Notes: generated from the letters alone by a model not told the origin. A DNA stretch of 7,228 nt from an uncultured Armatimonadota bacterium (GCA_903881535.1 CAIRTT010000608.1:1-7228), one strand, 5' to 3'; numbered from the stretch's first letter, positions 1 through 5,850 are shown. Translations and numbers: made by a program.

Positions 1-771
1 ATCGGAGTTAGTGATACCGGCGACAACCGTCCACAGGGAATGACTAAAATTGGAGCAAAGGTCTACAACATATTTCCAAACAACGGTGGGCATACGCATG
101 CACTCCGTTCGGATGCACAAGGACGGATCTATGGGTATTTCTTCCGTCGTGGTGGAGTTTCGTGGCAAGGTGGCATGTGGACACCGAATCCGAAGAAAGC
201 TGGAACATACACGGAAACACTTCTTGGCGCTCCTGGAGATCTAGCGTCTTTCAATAGTGTTGGACAAGCAACCGGACATACAACAGGAACCCGGACGAGC
301 GCAGCCTTCTGGAACAATACGGGTACACGTTCGGTTCAGGTGCTGCCATCAACGCCTGAATTTGGATCTAGCCTTGGGTTTGGTATCGCAGATATAGGTG
401 ACATCGTAGGCGTTGGTTACCCAGCATTTTCGGCACGGCCACTCCTCTGGACCGCTGCGACCGGCTACGCGCTCACCGAGTTGCCCGTTCTACCAGGAGA
501 CAATTTCGGCGTCGCATCCGTGATCAACAACCTTGGAACGATTATTGGGACATCCGCATACATGGATCCCGTCACACAGTCGATCGTACACGGCCAATAT
601 GTCGTCTGGACAAAAGGGATTCCAACACCCCTTATTGCACTCTTGGATCCAACCTCTAGTAGTGGATGGCAAATCATGGGAATTTTGGGAATCAACAACC
701 AAGGGCAGGTGGCCGCGAATGCCACAAATGGAACCGCTGTACGCGCCGTTACTCTAACGCCAATTCCATAG
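1..771 (+). CDS. HAF-repeat (extracellular repeat) protein, C-terminal part
   Basis: The reading frame is open from base 1 to the TAG at 769-771 (256 codons) with no stop upstream, so the gene enters from the left and the ATG at 40 is probably internal. The protein shows degenerate repeats of about 40-60 residues typical of the HAF family: a GHTHALRSDAQGRIYGY-like unit, a FNSVGQATGHT..AAFW unit, a GIADIGDIVGV...LLWT unit, an INNLGTIIGTSA...YVVWTKG unit, and the closing GINNQGQVAANA...RAVTLTPIP, which is how many family members end. HAF proteins are usually secreted and form beta-propeller-like repeats; their function is generally unknown. No membrane anchor or PEP-CTERM tail follows the last repeat. 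The signal peptide, if any, lies outside the window. The family call is fairly secure; the biological role is not. Confidence 0.75.
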   Translation: MGVSDTGDNRPQGMTKIGAKVYNIFPNNGGHTHALRSDAQGRIYGYFFRRGGVSWQGGMWTPNPKKAGTYTETLLGAPGDLASFNSVGQATGHTTGTRTSAAFWNNTGTRSVQVLPSTPEFGSSLGFGIADIGDIVGVGYPAFSARPLLWTAATGYALTELPVLPGDNFGVASVINNLGTIIGTSAYMDPVTQSIVHGQYVVWTKGIPTPLIALLDPTSSSGWQIMGILGINNQGQVAANATNGTAVRAVTLTPIP

Positions 772-784
772 AACACACCTGGTC

Positions 785-818
785 GGTCCGGTCAGCCTAT
801 TTTGTTGTTGATCGGACC
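785..818 (+). other. Inverted repeat 3' of the HAF-protein gene
   Basis: GGTCCGGTC (785-793) can pair with GATCGGACC (810-818) as a 9-bp stem with one G-T pair and a 16-nt loop that contains TTTTGTTGTT. It begins 14 nt after the stop codon. No U-run follows the stem, so it is a weak candidate for a transcription terminator and may only be a 3' end hairpin. Confidence 0.35.
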
Positions 819-962
819 AGACCCAGAATGACTAGATGTCCGTTAGCATTCTAGATAAACTACAAATCACTATCGATTGAATGGCCACGGACACAGGTGA
901 CATTCGATACGAACTAATGGTGCAGTTATTTAGCGAAGCTCAGCGTAATGGGGGGATCTGCT

Positions 963-1550
963 CTACTTACGGTGCTTTATGGATGAAAGTGGCGTGAGCA
1001 TCGATGCCAACAATGCCTTCATGAAGTCCCCAGCGATGAACGGATAAAATCCGGATCCCAGCGCCGTTTGGAGGTCACCAATGATCATCCATAAACGGAG
1101 CACACCGAAACTAAATATCGGGATGCTCGCTGCGAGGACCGTTAGAAAGACTCCGATAGGCGAGGCGGTGATTCCCTTGTCCTTCGCAGTACCGGCGATG
1201 ACTGCGGCTGGGAGAAACCCCATTAGGTAGCCACCAGTCGGACCGGCGAAGTGATGCAGACCAGCTCCACCACCGCTGAAGACTGGAAGCCCTGATGCAC
1301 CTTCAAGCAGATAAGCTGCTGTGCCTGCCAGTGCAATCTTTCGGCCAAAGAGCAAGCCGCCAATCACGACCGACAGAGACTGTCCAGTGATAGGCACAGG
1401 CGTGTACGGGAGCTTGATCTCAAGCTGTGCGCCAAGTGCGATGATGCCGGAGCAAACGATGACTTTGCCTACATTGGATAGGAGTGTTGTCGGTATAGAT
1501 GCTGGACCGCGGCGAAGCAGCGCAAGTGATTGTGTACTGGTCATATGCAT
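963..1550 (-). CDS. bioY: BioY, biotin transporter substrate-binding (S) component
   Basis: BioY is the membrane S component that captures biotin, alone or together with the ECF energising module (EcfT plus ATPases). With the start at 1548-1550 the protein has 195 residues, the usual length for the family. Family motifs are visible: GAQLEIKLPYTPVPITGQ at residues 40-57 (the biotin-site loop region), EGASGLPVFSGG at 83-94, GPTGGYLMGF at 103-112 and the C-terminal PFIAGDFMKALLA at 170-182. Several hydrophobic stretches (about 28-42, 60-82, 104-120, 131-155, 168-186) fit six membrane helices. The frame stays open upstream to a TTG at 1644-1646 (227 residues), but that extension looks unlike the family. 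ATG 1548-1550 and ATG 1542-1544 are both possible; neither has a clear Shine-Dalgarno sequence. No ecfA, ecfT, birA or other bio gene is in the window, so it appears to be a stand-alone gene. Confidence 0.92.
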   Translation of the reverse strand: MHMTSTQSLALLRRGPASIPTTLLSNVGKVIVCSGIIALGAQLEIKLPYTPVPITGQSLSVVIGGLLFGRKIALAGTAAYLLEGASGLPVFSGGGAGLHHFAGPTGGYLMGFLPAAVIAGTAKDKGITASPIGVFLTVLAASIPIFSFGVLRLWMIIGDLQTALGSGFYPFIAGDFMKALLASMLTPLSSIKHRK

Positions 1551-1746
1551 AGAATACAGAGTTGTAGATGCCCGATGCCATGCCGGATAAACAAATGTGA
1601 ACCAATTAGGATGGTAGTCACCCTCTGTCTTGCATGTTGTTTCCAACGGAAATGAGTTGATTTCTCACTATTTGGCCCTGCGTCGTAGCCGTCTACAGCA
1701 TCCGCCTAGACAACCCTCCGATCAATGCACGCACCATTGGAATGTC

Positions 1747-1776
1747 GGATATGGGAGCCGGTAAATTCCCATATCC
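1747..1776. repeat. Perfect 10-bp inverted repeat
   Basis: GGATATGGGA (1747-1756) and TCCCATATCC (1767-1776) are exact reverse complements separated by 10 nt. The site lies about 200 nt upstream of the bioY start. It differs in sequence from the REP and terminator hairpins of the array. It could be a protein-binding dyad or an RNA hairpin; nothing in the sequence decides between them. Confidence 0.5.
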
Positions 1777-1884
1777 ACTTGACACCCCACTCGACTTCCT
1801 ACGGTATTACGTTGATTTGGATACGGTTGGTAACGCATCTCAAAGTTCTCGATGATGCGAATCATTCGAAAAGTTCTGGGTATG

Positions 1885-1906
1885 CGTGGACCGCCGCGTC
1901 TTCCCG
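1885..1906 (+). repeat. Decayed REP-like element (remnant)
   Basis: The GGACCGCCGCGTC core matches the REP at 4898-4923, but the GTAG foot and most of the left stem arm are missing. The bases that follow (GCTTAAATACAAAACCAGCCC type) match those after the 4898 element, which shows that the two stretches are copies of one segment. Confidence 0.45.
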
Positions 1907-1922
1907 CAAGTGCTTAAATACA

Positions 1923-1961
1923 AAACCAGCCCGGCGGTGCTCATACCCGCCGGGCTGGTTT
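1923..1961 (-). terminator. Terminator of array copy A
   Basis: AAACCAGCCCGGCGG (1923-1937) pairs perfectly with 1947-1961 in a 15-bp GC-rich stem with a 9-nt loop. Read on the minus strand the stem is followed by TTTTGTATTT, a good intrinsic terminator 23 nt after the stop codon of copy A. On the plus strand the stem also ends in TTT, so it may act weakly both ways. Confidence 0.8.
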
Positions 1962-1984
1962 GCTTATGTTTCAGCGATTGAAGG

Positions 1985-2185
1985 CTAGTCCGTTACTAAT
2001 TCTGCCCATGACTGTGCCGTTCTCAATCGGACAGCCCATTCAACCAACTTTTTGGACTTGGCTTGCTTTACTTTATCCACAACATCCTGTGATGGTGCTC
2101 CGAACAACTCCCCAGCAGTTTCTAAGAGCAGTCTAGCTTCGCCGCGGCGGATGGCTGCCTGTATTACCGATGAACGTTCCAACAT
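1985..2185 (-). CDS. Candidate short C-terminal protein of copy A (66 aa)
   Basis: In-frame ATG 2183-2185 with GGGAGG at 2195-2200, 9-nt spacing. In this copy there is no nuclease domain upstream, so this may be the main product. Its sequence is closest to the C terminus of neighbour B. Confidence 0.4.
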   Translation of the reverse strand: MLERSSVIQAAIRRGEARLLLETAGELFGAPSQDVVDKVKQAKSKKLVEWAVRLRTAQSWAELVTD

Positions 2186-2482
2186 TTCAAGATTCCTCCC
2201 AAACATGATGTCCGCCTTGCCGTCATCAAACCGCATACCCGCGAGGCTGTAGGCTATGCTAAAAACCATCTCCCTCGTGTCGATGTCCGAAATGGCATCG
2301 ATACAGCGCCGAATCTGCAATCCTGCCTCTTCCAAACTGAGCGCACCAAAGTCTGAAAGAACACCCGCGACCGCCAGACTCGAACCCGGGATTAGAAATG
2401 TCTGCAACGGCTCTCTCCAAATGCGAATCGGGCGGTAACGAATGAAAATTCTGTGTAGGGGAGGGCTGCCACGCCCTCCCAC
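1985..2482 (-). CDS. Array copy A: Rpn-like paralogue, C-terminal half only
   Basis: The part homologous to the complete copies begins at the codons for RYRPIRIW (about residue 127 of copy B) and ends with AQSWAELVTD. The whole N-terminal PD-(D/E)XK nuclease domain is absent. The frame can be opened from a GTG at 2480-2482, but its first residues (GGRGSPPLHRIF) are translated from an inserted REP element and are not part of the family. A more believable start is the ATG at 2183-2185, preceded at exactly 9 nt by GGGAGG (2195-2200), the best ribosome site in the array, giving 66 residues. Residues before about 176 resemble C, D and E, whereas the rest resembles B (FGAPSQ, AKSKKLVEW), so the copy is a mosaic. 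It may be a dying copy or a stand-alone C-terminal protein of the RpnS type; the undamaged frame favours neither strongly. Confidence 0.6.
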   Translation of the reverse strand: MGGRGSPPLHRIFIRYRPIRIWREPLQTFLIPGSSLAVAGVLSDFGALSLEEAGLQIRRCIDAISDIDTREMVFSIAYSLAGMRFDDGKADIMFGRNLEMLERSSVIQAAIRRGEARLLLETAGELFGAPSQDVVDKVKQAKSKKLVEWAVRLRTAQSWAELVTD

Positions 2483-2489
2483 GGTAACG
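2441..2489 (+). repeat. 49-bp insert carrying a REP hairpin, between direct repeats
   Basis: CGGTAACG occurs at 2433-2440 and again at 2482-2489. Copy D has the same surroundings with a single CGGTAACG (5455-5462) and without the 49 bases, so A and D form a filled/empty site pair. The insert contains GTAG (2455-2458) and the stem GGGAGGGC/GCCCTCCC (2459-2466, 2473-2480; loop TGCCAC). Nearly the same stretch follows the leader of copy B at 3831-3880. Confidence 0.75.
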
Positions 2490-2532
2490 ATATTCGCAAC
2501 GCGTTCTCAACTTAACTTGGCACTGAACCATC

Positions 2533-2744
2533 TGTGATGCCGCTTGCGGGATGGTTGCTCCGCGTGCGTCCCTATGCCGGCGGTCGATTTGCCATCGGAT
2601 GCGGATGGCTCACTCGGGTACGCCTTGAGGGACACCCAGTCCACAATCCACAATCCACCCCATATCGCGTTAGACGCTGGCTTTGTGTGGTCTGGAATCG
2701 GATTGTTGACTCCAGATCTAATCAAATCTCAGGAAACGTCCTGT
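2533..2744. repeat. T repeat, copy 1 (212 bp)
   Basis: From TGTGATGCCGCTTGCGGG to GTCCTGT. It recurs at 5506-5710 and 6913-7117 with high identity. This copy has an extra ACAATCC (tandem 7-bp duplication in CACAATCCACAATCC), which accounts for 212 versus 205 bp and shifts all frames, so the repeat is not coding. The 43 bases to its left (2490-2532) are also shared with the D copy (5463-5505). Its function is unknown; a promoter for the truncated gene to its left would have to lie here. Confidence 0.75.
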
Positions 2745-2768
2745 AGGGGCAGGCCTCTGCACCTGCCC
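2743..2768 (+). repeat. REP-like element (GTAG + hairpin)
   Basis: GTAG at 2743-2746, then GGGCAGG (2747-2753) pairing with CCTGCCC (2762-2768). It lies directly at the right end of T repeat 1; the same order is found at 5709 and 7116. Confidence 0.65.
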
Positions 2769-2806
2769 GAGTGTCTCGGTATAGAACTGGTTTATGAAGC
2801 GTCCTT

Positions 2807-2834
2807 GTACGGGGGAGGGGGGCCACGCCGTCCC
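2807..2834 (+). repeat. REP-like element, imperfect
   Basis: GTAC foot at 2807-2810 followed by GGGGGAGGGGGGCCACGCCG and TCCC. It corresponds to the better preserved element at 5773-5802, with substitutions that weaken the stem, and is followed by CGGTAACGCA as that one is. Confidence 0.5.
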
Positions 2835-2855
2835 GCGGTAACGCACAAACAAATA

Positions 2856-2884
2856 CAGCCCAGCGGGTCCATCCCACCGGGCTG
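2856..2884 (-). terminator. Terminator of array copy B
   Basis: CAGCCCAGCGGG (2856-2867) pairs with CCCACCGGGCTG (2873-2884) with two mismatches and a 5-nt loop. It lies 23 nt after the stop codon of copy B on the minus strand and is followed there by TATTTGTTTG; on the plus strand CTTTCTTTT follows, so it looks bidirectional. Confidence 0.7.
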
Positions 2885-2907
2885 CTTTCTTTTATCAAAA
2901 CAAAAAA

Positions 2908-3111
2908 CTAATCGGCGATGAGCTCAGTCCACGACTGAGCGGTCCGTATACGAACATTCCACTCAACCAGTTTCTTCGACTTAGCACTGCGTACTTTGTC
3001 CAGAATCTCTTGTGACGGAGCACCGAAGATCTGCTCGGCGGATGTCAAAAGCAATCGTGCCTCGCCGCGGCGAAGCGTAGCTTTTATAGTTGACGAATAC
3101 TTTTCCAGCAT
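2908..3111 (-). CDS. Candidate nested C-terminal protein of copy B (67 aa)
   Basis: In-frame ATG 3109-3111 (Met212 of the full protein) with GGAAGG at 3121-3126, 9-nt spacing. The product would be MLEKYS...SWTELIAD. In-frame internal start, so it would share the stop codon of B. Confidence 0.35.
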   Translation of the reverse strand: MLEKYSSTIKATLRRGEARLLLTSAEQIFGAPSQEILDKVRSAKSKKLVEWNVRIRTAQSWTELIAD

Positions 3112-3744
3112 CGAAATATTCCTTCCAAACATGATGTCCGCCTTACCATCATTAAACCGCAAACCTGCAAGGTTATAGGCATTCATGTAGAGGACTGTCC
3201 TCGTGTCGATGTCCGAAATGGCATCGATACACGCGGCGACCCGTAATCCAACTTCTTCGGCAGTAAAGCTCTCATAGTCTGCAAGAACTCCAGCCACCGC
3301 GAGACTTGAACCGGGTTGTAGAAGCGTGCTTATCGGGATTTGCCATAGCCTGATGACCCGATATCGAAATGTCAGATATGGCAACACACCGCAGGAACGT
3401 TGTTTATACGCTCCTGTGAGCACAGGGCTATCAGCTGGTTTATGCAATAGCACCACACAGCTATGAACAGGCAATCGATGCTTCTCCGTGACGCCAATAC
3501 TGTAATCCAAGAGCCTTAGGGGAACTCGATTACCCGACTTTCCCGCCTGAAACTCCAGATGGACGGCTAGCTCACCATGACTATTGGAGACACGGATAAG
3601 TCGATCCAGATATCTGTTCCGCTCAGGGAGGTCAGTTTCCATTCCAACAGCGCTACTAACTGTGCGCAATCCCGTCAACAATGCCCAATCAATAGGGTTC
3701 AAGTCTACGAGGATCTTGAATGCTTTGTCATAATCGCTCTCCAC
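2908..3744 (-). CDS. Array copy B: complete Rpn-like PD-(D/E)XK nuclease family protein
   Basis: A 278-residue protein that starts with GTG (3742-3744), at the position of the ATG in copies C and E. Residues 1-125 carry the PD-(D/E)XK-type domain of the Rpn/YhgA ('recombination-promoting nuclease/putative transposase') family: an FKILVD start with DW at 19-20, a candidate catalytic Asp at 47 (DRLIRV) and E64-x-Q66 in HLEFQAGKSGN, the usual E-x-Q form. RYRVIRLW at 127-134 leads into a helical C-terminal half with a SSLAVAGVL segment (146-154), a variable stretch (176-200), MFGRNISMLEKYS (205-217), an arginine-rich RRGEAR (225-230) and the conserved end RTAQSWTELIAD. Rpn proteins are DNA endonucleases linked to recA-independent recombination and phage defence in E. 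coli. B is the most divergent complete copy in its N-terminal half. It lies upstream of truncated copy A and has its own leader and terminator. Family call good; exact activity unknown. Confidence 0.8.
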   Translation of the reverse strand: MESDYDKAFKILVDLNPIDWALLTGLRTVSSAVGMETDLPERNRYLDRLIRVSNSHGELAVHLEFQAGKSGNRVPLRLLDYSIGVTEKHRLPVHSCVVLLHKPADSPVLTGAYKQRSCGVLPYLTFRYRVIRLWQIPISTLLQPGSSLAVAGVLADYESFTAEEVGLRVAACIDAISDIDTRTVLYMNAYNLAGLRFNDGKADIMFGRNISMLEKYSSTIKATLRRGEARLLLTSAEQIFGAPSQEILDKVRSAKSKKLVEWNVRIRTAQSWTELIAD

Positions 3745-3830
3745 TAGCCATAACCGCTTTTACCTTTCTGGATGCTGCATCGTGGCAACTCCCAGTTACT
3801 AATCGTATAAAATGCGGCGATTACTACACT
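3745..3830 (-). promoter_or_regulatory. 86-bp leader/promoter repeat of copy B
   Basis: Directly upstream of the start of B and repeated upstream of C (4795-4880) and E (6711-6796) with only a few substitutions. A possible -10 reads TACGAT on the minus strand (3802-3807), inside an inverted repeat TAATCG-N12-CGATTA (3800-3823), which could be an operator. No clear -35 is seen. AAAGG lies too far (18 nt) from the family start codon but 11 nt from an ATG (3749-3751) that opens a 7-codon out-of-frame ORF overlapping the start. Confidence 0.5.
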
Positions 3831-3846
3831 CGAATGAAAATTCTGT

Positions 3847-3874
3847 GTAGAGGAGGGCTGCCACGCCGTCCCTC
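3847..3874 (+). repeat. REP-like element (GTAG + imperfect hairpin)
   Basis: GTAG at 3847-3850, then GAGGAGGGC-TGCCAC-GCC...TCCCTC with a mismatch and a bulge. The left flank (CGAATGAAAATTCTGT) and right flank (CGGTAACG) match the 49-bp insert at 2441-2489. Confidence 0.6.
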
Positions 3875-3893
3875 GGTAACGCAAAAACAAATA

Positions 3894-3922
3894 CAGCCCG
3901 GCGGGTCCATCCCACCGGGCTG
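3894..3922 (-). terminator. Terminator of array copy C
   Basis: CAGCCCGGCGGG (3894-3905) pairs with CCCACCGGGCTG (3911-3922), one mismatch, loop TCCAT. Minus strand: 23 nt after the stop codon, then TATTTGTTTTT. Plus strand: CTTTCTTTT, so probably bidirectional. Confidence 0.75.
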
Positions 3923-3945
3923 CTTTCTTTTATCAAAACAAAAAA

Positions 3946-4161
3946 CTAATCGGCGATGAGCTCAGTCCACGACTGAGCGGTTCGCAATCTGGTAGTCCAA
4001 CTTAGCAACATCTCCGATGTAGCTTCGTTGACTTTGTCGACAACTTGTTGCGGCGGCGTGCCGAAAATGTTACCGGCCGATGCCAAAAGCAAGTTCCGTT
4101 GCCCACGCTCTTCTCCAGTACGGATAAAGTACTGAAGGGTGACTGAATATTTCTCTAACAT
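3946..4161 (-). CDS. Candidate nested C-terminal protein of copy C (71 aa)
   Basis: In-frame ATG 4159-4161 (Met212) preceded at 9 nt by GGAAGG (4171-4176). It is longer than in the other copies because of the four-residue insertion. Confidence 0.35.
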   Translation of the reverse strand: MLEKYSVTLQYFIRTGEERGQRNLLLASAGNIFGTPPQQVVDKVNEATSEMLLSWTTRLRTAQSWTELIAD

Positions 4162-4794
4162 AGACACTTTCCTTCCAATAATGGTTTCCGCCTGACTCTC
4201 ATTAAACCTCATGCCGGCTAACACCACTAAGTGGTATAGCAGTCTTTCCTTGATCTCCAAATCCGTAACGGCATCGATACAGCGCCGAATCTGCAATCCT
4301 GCCTCCTCCAAGCTAAGCGCTCCAAAGTCCGCGAGCACACCTGCGACCGCGAGGCTCGAACCCTGGATAAGAAATGTATGCAACGGCTCTCTCCAAATGC
4401 GAATCGGTCGGTAACGAAACTTGTGCACAGCTCCAAAACGTGGAACCGCCCGCACGACGAAGTCACCAATCTCGGGGCTGTCGGCTTCCTTCCTCAGTAT
4501 CAATACGCAAGACATCGTGGTCAGTGCGTAGCGCTTCATGATGGCTGCGTTGTAGTGAAACAACCGATTCGGAATCATGTTTCCAGAGTGCCCAGCATGA
4601 AACTCGACGTGGAGGATGAAATCACTCCCTCCATGCGACACACGTATCAGGCGATCGACGACTTCACTTGTGTCATGGAGGCTGGTGTCGACCGTGGTGG
4701 CTAAATCGAGTGCTTCACCGAATAAAAACCGCGCCCAGTCTCCTGGACTCTGATCAACCAGAACCTTGAATGTTGAATCGAAGCTGGTTTGCAT
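3946..4794 (-). CDS. Array copy C: complete Rpn-like PD-(D/E)XK nuclease family protein
   Basis: A 282-residue protein with an ATG start at 4792-4794 (MQTSFDSTFKVLVD). Domain order is as in copy B: DW at 19-20, candidate catalytic Asp47 and E64-x-H66 in HVEFHAGHSGN. The third catalytic position is His, where B has the usual Gln. RYRPIRIW (127-134) opens the C-terminal half, with SSLAVAGVL, variable stretch VTDLEIKERLLYHLVV (176-191), IIGRKVSMLEKYS and the common end RTAQSWTELIAD. It carries four extra residues in the arginine-rich linker (EERGQRN, 228-234) compared with the other copies. The frame is intact over its whole length although neighbouring intergenic repeats have decayed, which argues for selection on the protein. 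The N-terminal half is very close to copy E; residues 127-227 are very close to copy D. Confidence 0.8.
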   Translation of the reverse strand: MQTSFDSTFKVLVDQSPGDWARFLFGEALDLATTVDTSLHDTSEVVDRLIRVSHGGSDFILHVEFHAGHSGNMIPNRLFHYNAAIMKRYALTTMSCVLILRKEADSPEIGDFVVRAVPRFGAVHKFRYRPIRIWREPLHTFLIQGSSLAVAGVLADFGALSLEEAGLQIRRCIDAVTDLEIKERLLYHLVVLAGMRFNESQAETIIGRKVSMLEKYSVTLQYFIRTGEERGQRNLLLASAGNIFGTPPQQVVDKVNEATSEMLLSWTTRLRTAQSWTELIAD

Positions 4795-4880
4795 TTGCCA
4801 TAACCGCTTTTACCTCTCTGGATGTTGCATCGGGGCAACTCCCAGTTACTAATCGTAAAAAATGCGGTGATTACTACACT
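4795..4880 (-). promoter_or_regulatory. 86-bp leader/promoter repeat of copy C
   Basis: Same element as at 3745-3830 and 6711-6796. The inverted repeat has one changed base in its right arm here (TAATCG 4850-4855 / TGATTA 4868-4873). The out-of-frame ATG at 4799-4801 opens a 15-codon ORF ending at 4754 that overlaps the start of C. Confidence 0.5.
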
Positions 4881-4897
4881 TTCGGGGAAATTTCCGC

Positions 4898-4923
4898 GTA
4901 GGGGCGGACCGCCGCGTCCGCCC
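4898..4923 (+). repeat. REP-like element (GTAG + perfect hairpin)
   Basis: GTAG at 4898-4901, then GGGCGGAC (4902-4909) pairs perfectly with GTCCGCCC (4916-4923), loop CGCCGC. The stem sequence differs from the other elements but pairing is kept. The left flank GAAATTTCCGC resembles GAAAATTCTGT at the 2455 and 3847 elements. Confidence 0.7.
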
Positions 4924-4939
4924 GACAATGCTTAAATAC

Positions 4940-4980
4940 AAAACCAGCCCGACGGTGCTCATATCCACCAGACTGGTTTT
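4940..4980 (-). terminator. Decayed terminator of array copy D
   Basis: AAAACCAG (4940-4947) pairs with CTGGTTTT (4973-4980); the inner part, which pairs perfectly in the sister hairpin at 1923-1961, has several mismatches here. Minus strand: followed by GTATTTAAG. It is probably weaker than its sister. Confidence 0.5.
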
Positions 4981-5003
4981 ACGAATCGCTACACTGAAAA
5001 AAT

Positions 5004-5207
5004 CTAATCGGCGATGAGTTCAGTCCACGACTGAGCTGTTCTCAAACGCCTGCTCCAATCGAGCAACTTTTCTGAATTTGCTTCGTTGACCTTCTCAACA
5101 ATATGTTGAGGTGGATTGCCGAAAACAGGTTCTGCTGTCGCTAACAGCAACCTCGCTTCTGCCCGACGGATAAAGTACTGAAGTGTTACTGAATATTTTT
5201 CTAACAC
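5004..5207 (-). CDS. Candidate short C-terminal protein of copy D (67 aa)
   Basis: In-frame GTG 5205-5207 with GGAAGG at 5217-5222, 9-nt spacing. GTG replaces the ATG found at this codon in A, B and C. Confidence 0.3.
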   Translation of the reverse strand: MLEKYSVTLQYFIRRAEARLLLATAEPVFGNPPQHIVEKVNEANSEKLLDWSRRLRTAQSWTELIAD

Positions 5208-5429
5208 AGACACGTTCCTTCCAATAATGGTTTCCGCCTGCCCTTTATTAAACCGCATACCGGCTAACACCACTAAGTGGTACAGCAGTCTTTCCTTGAT
5301 CTCTAAATCGGTAACTGCATCGATACACCCCCGAATTTGCAATCCTGCCTCTTCCAAACTAAGCGGACCAAAGTCCGAAAGCACACCTGCGACCGCAAGA
5401 CTTGAACCCGGTATCAGGAATGTCTGCAA
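5004..5429 (-). CDS. Array copy D: Rpn-like paralogue, C-terminal half only
   Basis: Homology runs from the codons for RYRPIRIW (5459) to the stop codon; just upstream the same frame meets a TAG, so no nuclease domain can be joined. The outermost start in frame is a TTG at 5427-5429 (141 residues, QTFLIPGSSLAVAGVL...), with no ribosome site. A better start is GTG 5205-5207, with GGAAGG at 5217-5222 and 9-nt spacing, giving 67 residues. The truncation junction (at CGGTAACG, then ATATTC..AACGCG) is identical to that of copy A, so the two derive from one event followed by duplication. The residue 127-220 part is near-identical to copy C, while the end (AEARLLLATAEPVFG, LLDWSRRL) is its own. It may be a relic or a stand-alone C-terminal partner of complete copy E, which lies upstream of it. 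Confidence 0.55.
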   Translation of the reverse strand: MQTFLIPGSSLAVAGVLSDFGPLSLEEAGLQIRGCIDAVTDLEIKERLLYHLVVLAGMRFNKGQAETIIGRNVSVLEKYSVTLQYFIRRAEARLLLATAEPVFGNPPQHIVEKVNEANSEKLLDWSRRLRTAQSWTELIAD

Positions 5430-5505
5430 CGGCTCTCTCCAAATGCGAATCGGGCGGTAACGATATTCCTAACGCGTTCTCAACTTAACTTGGCACTGAA
5501 CCATC

Positions 5506-5710
5506 TGTGATCCTGCTTGCGGGATGGTTGTTCCGCGTGCGTCCCTATGCCGGCGGACGATTTGCCATCGGATGCGGATGGCTCACTCGGGTACGCCTTG
5601 AGGGACGCCCACTCCACAATCCACCCCGCATCGCGTTAGACGCTGGCTTTGTGGGTTCTGGAATCCGATTGTTGACTCCAGATCTAATCAAATCTCAGGA
5701 AAAGTCCTGT
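5506..5710. repeat. T repeat, copy 2 (205 bp)
   Basis: It matches T copy 1 (2533-2744) without the 7-bp duplication, and T copy 3 (6913-7117). The 43 bases 5463-5505 between gene D and this repeat match 2490-2532 next to gene A. A plus-strand frame stays open here for 126 codons, but it runs on through the REP and terminator hairpins and is broken in copy 1. Confidence 0.75.
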
Positions 5711-5734
5711 CGGGGCAGGCCATTGCGCCTGCCC
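5709..5734 (+). repeat. REP-like element (GTCG + perfect hairpin)
   Basis: Foot GTCG (5709-5712), then GGGCAGGC (5713-5720) pairs perfectly with GCCTGCCC (5727-5734), loop CATTGC. Same place relative to the T repeat as the elements at 2743 and 7116. Confidence 0.65.
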
Positions 5735-5772
5735 TCGGGTCTCGGTATCGAACTGGTTTATGATGCGTCCTT

Positions 5773-5802
5773 GTACGGGGGATGGCTGCCACGCCGTCCC
5801 CC
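5773..5802 (+). repeat. REP-like element (GTAC + 10-bp hairpin)
   Basis: Foot GTAC (5773-5776), then GGGGGATGGC (5777-5786) pairs with GCCGTCCCCC (5793-5802) with one G-T pair, loop TGCCAC as in the elements at 2455, 3847 and 6844. Confidence 0.65.
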
Positions 5803-5821
5803 GGTAACGCACAAACAAAGA

Positions 5822-5850
5822 CAGCCCGGCGGGTCTATCCCACTGGGCTG
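5822..5850 (-). terminator. Terminator of array copy E
   Basis: CAGCCCGGCGGG (5822-5833) pairs with CCCACTGGGCTG (5839-5850), loop TCTAT, 23 nt after the stop codon of E on the minus strand, followed by TCTTTGTTTG. Confidence 0.7.

Larger units (their letters stand above)
1551..1922. other. Intergenic region upstream of bioY, no supported gene
   Basis: About 370 bases between bioY and the terminator of array copy A. It should hold the bioY promoter on the minus strand, but no convincing -35/-10 pair, riboswitch or BirA-type operator stands out. It holds one perfect inverted repeat (1747-1776) and, at its right end, a decayed REP-like element. A plus-strand open frame at 1725-1988 is not credible as a gene, because it runs through the terminator hairpin and resembles no family. 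Confidence 0.5.

Noticed and set aside
1551..1646. Longer bioY with a TTG start (227 residues)
   Set aside because: The 32 extra residues are not BioY-like and would need a TTG start without a ribosome site; 193-195 residues fits the family.
1551..1720. Biotin operator or riboswitch in front of bioY
   Set aside because: No GTAAACC-type BirA half-sites with correct spacing, no BioR-like palindrome and no known riboswitch core could be found by eye.
1725..1988. Plus-strand 87-codon frame between bioY and copy A
   Set aside because: It passes through the decayed REP and the perfect terminator stem, has no recognisable motif and ends at the 3' edge of copy A.
4211..4704. Plus-strand frames opposite the Rpn-like genes (for example 4378-4704)
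   Set aside because: Shadows of the minus-strand genes; they carry no family motifs, and similar ones arise opposite each paralogue with different lengths.
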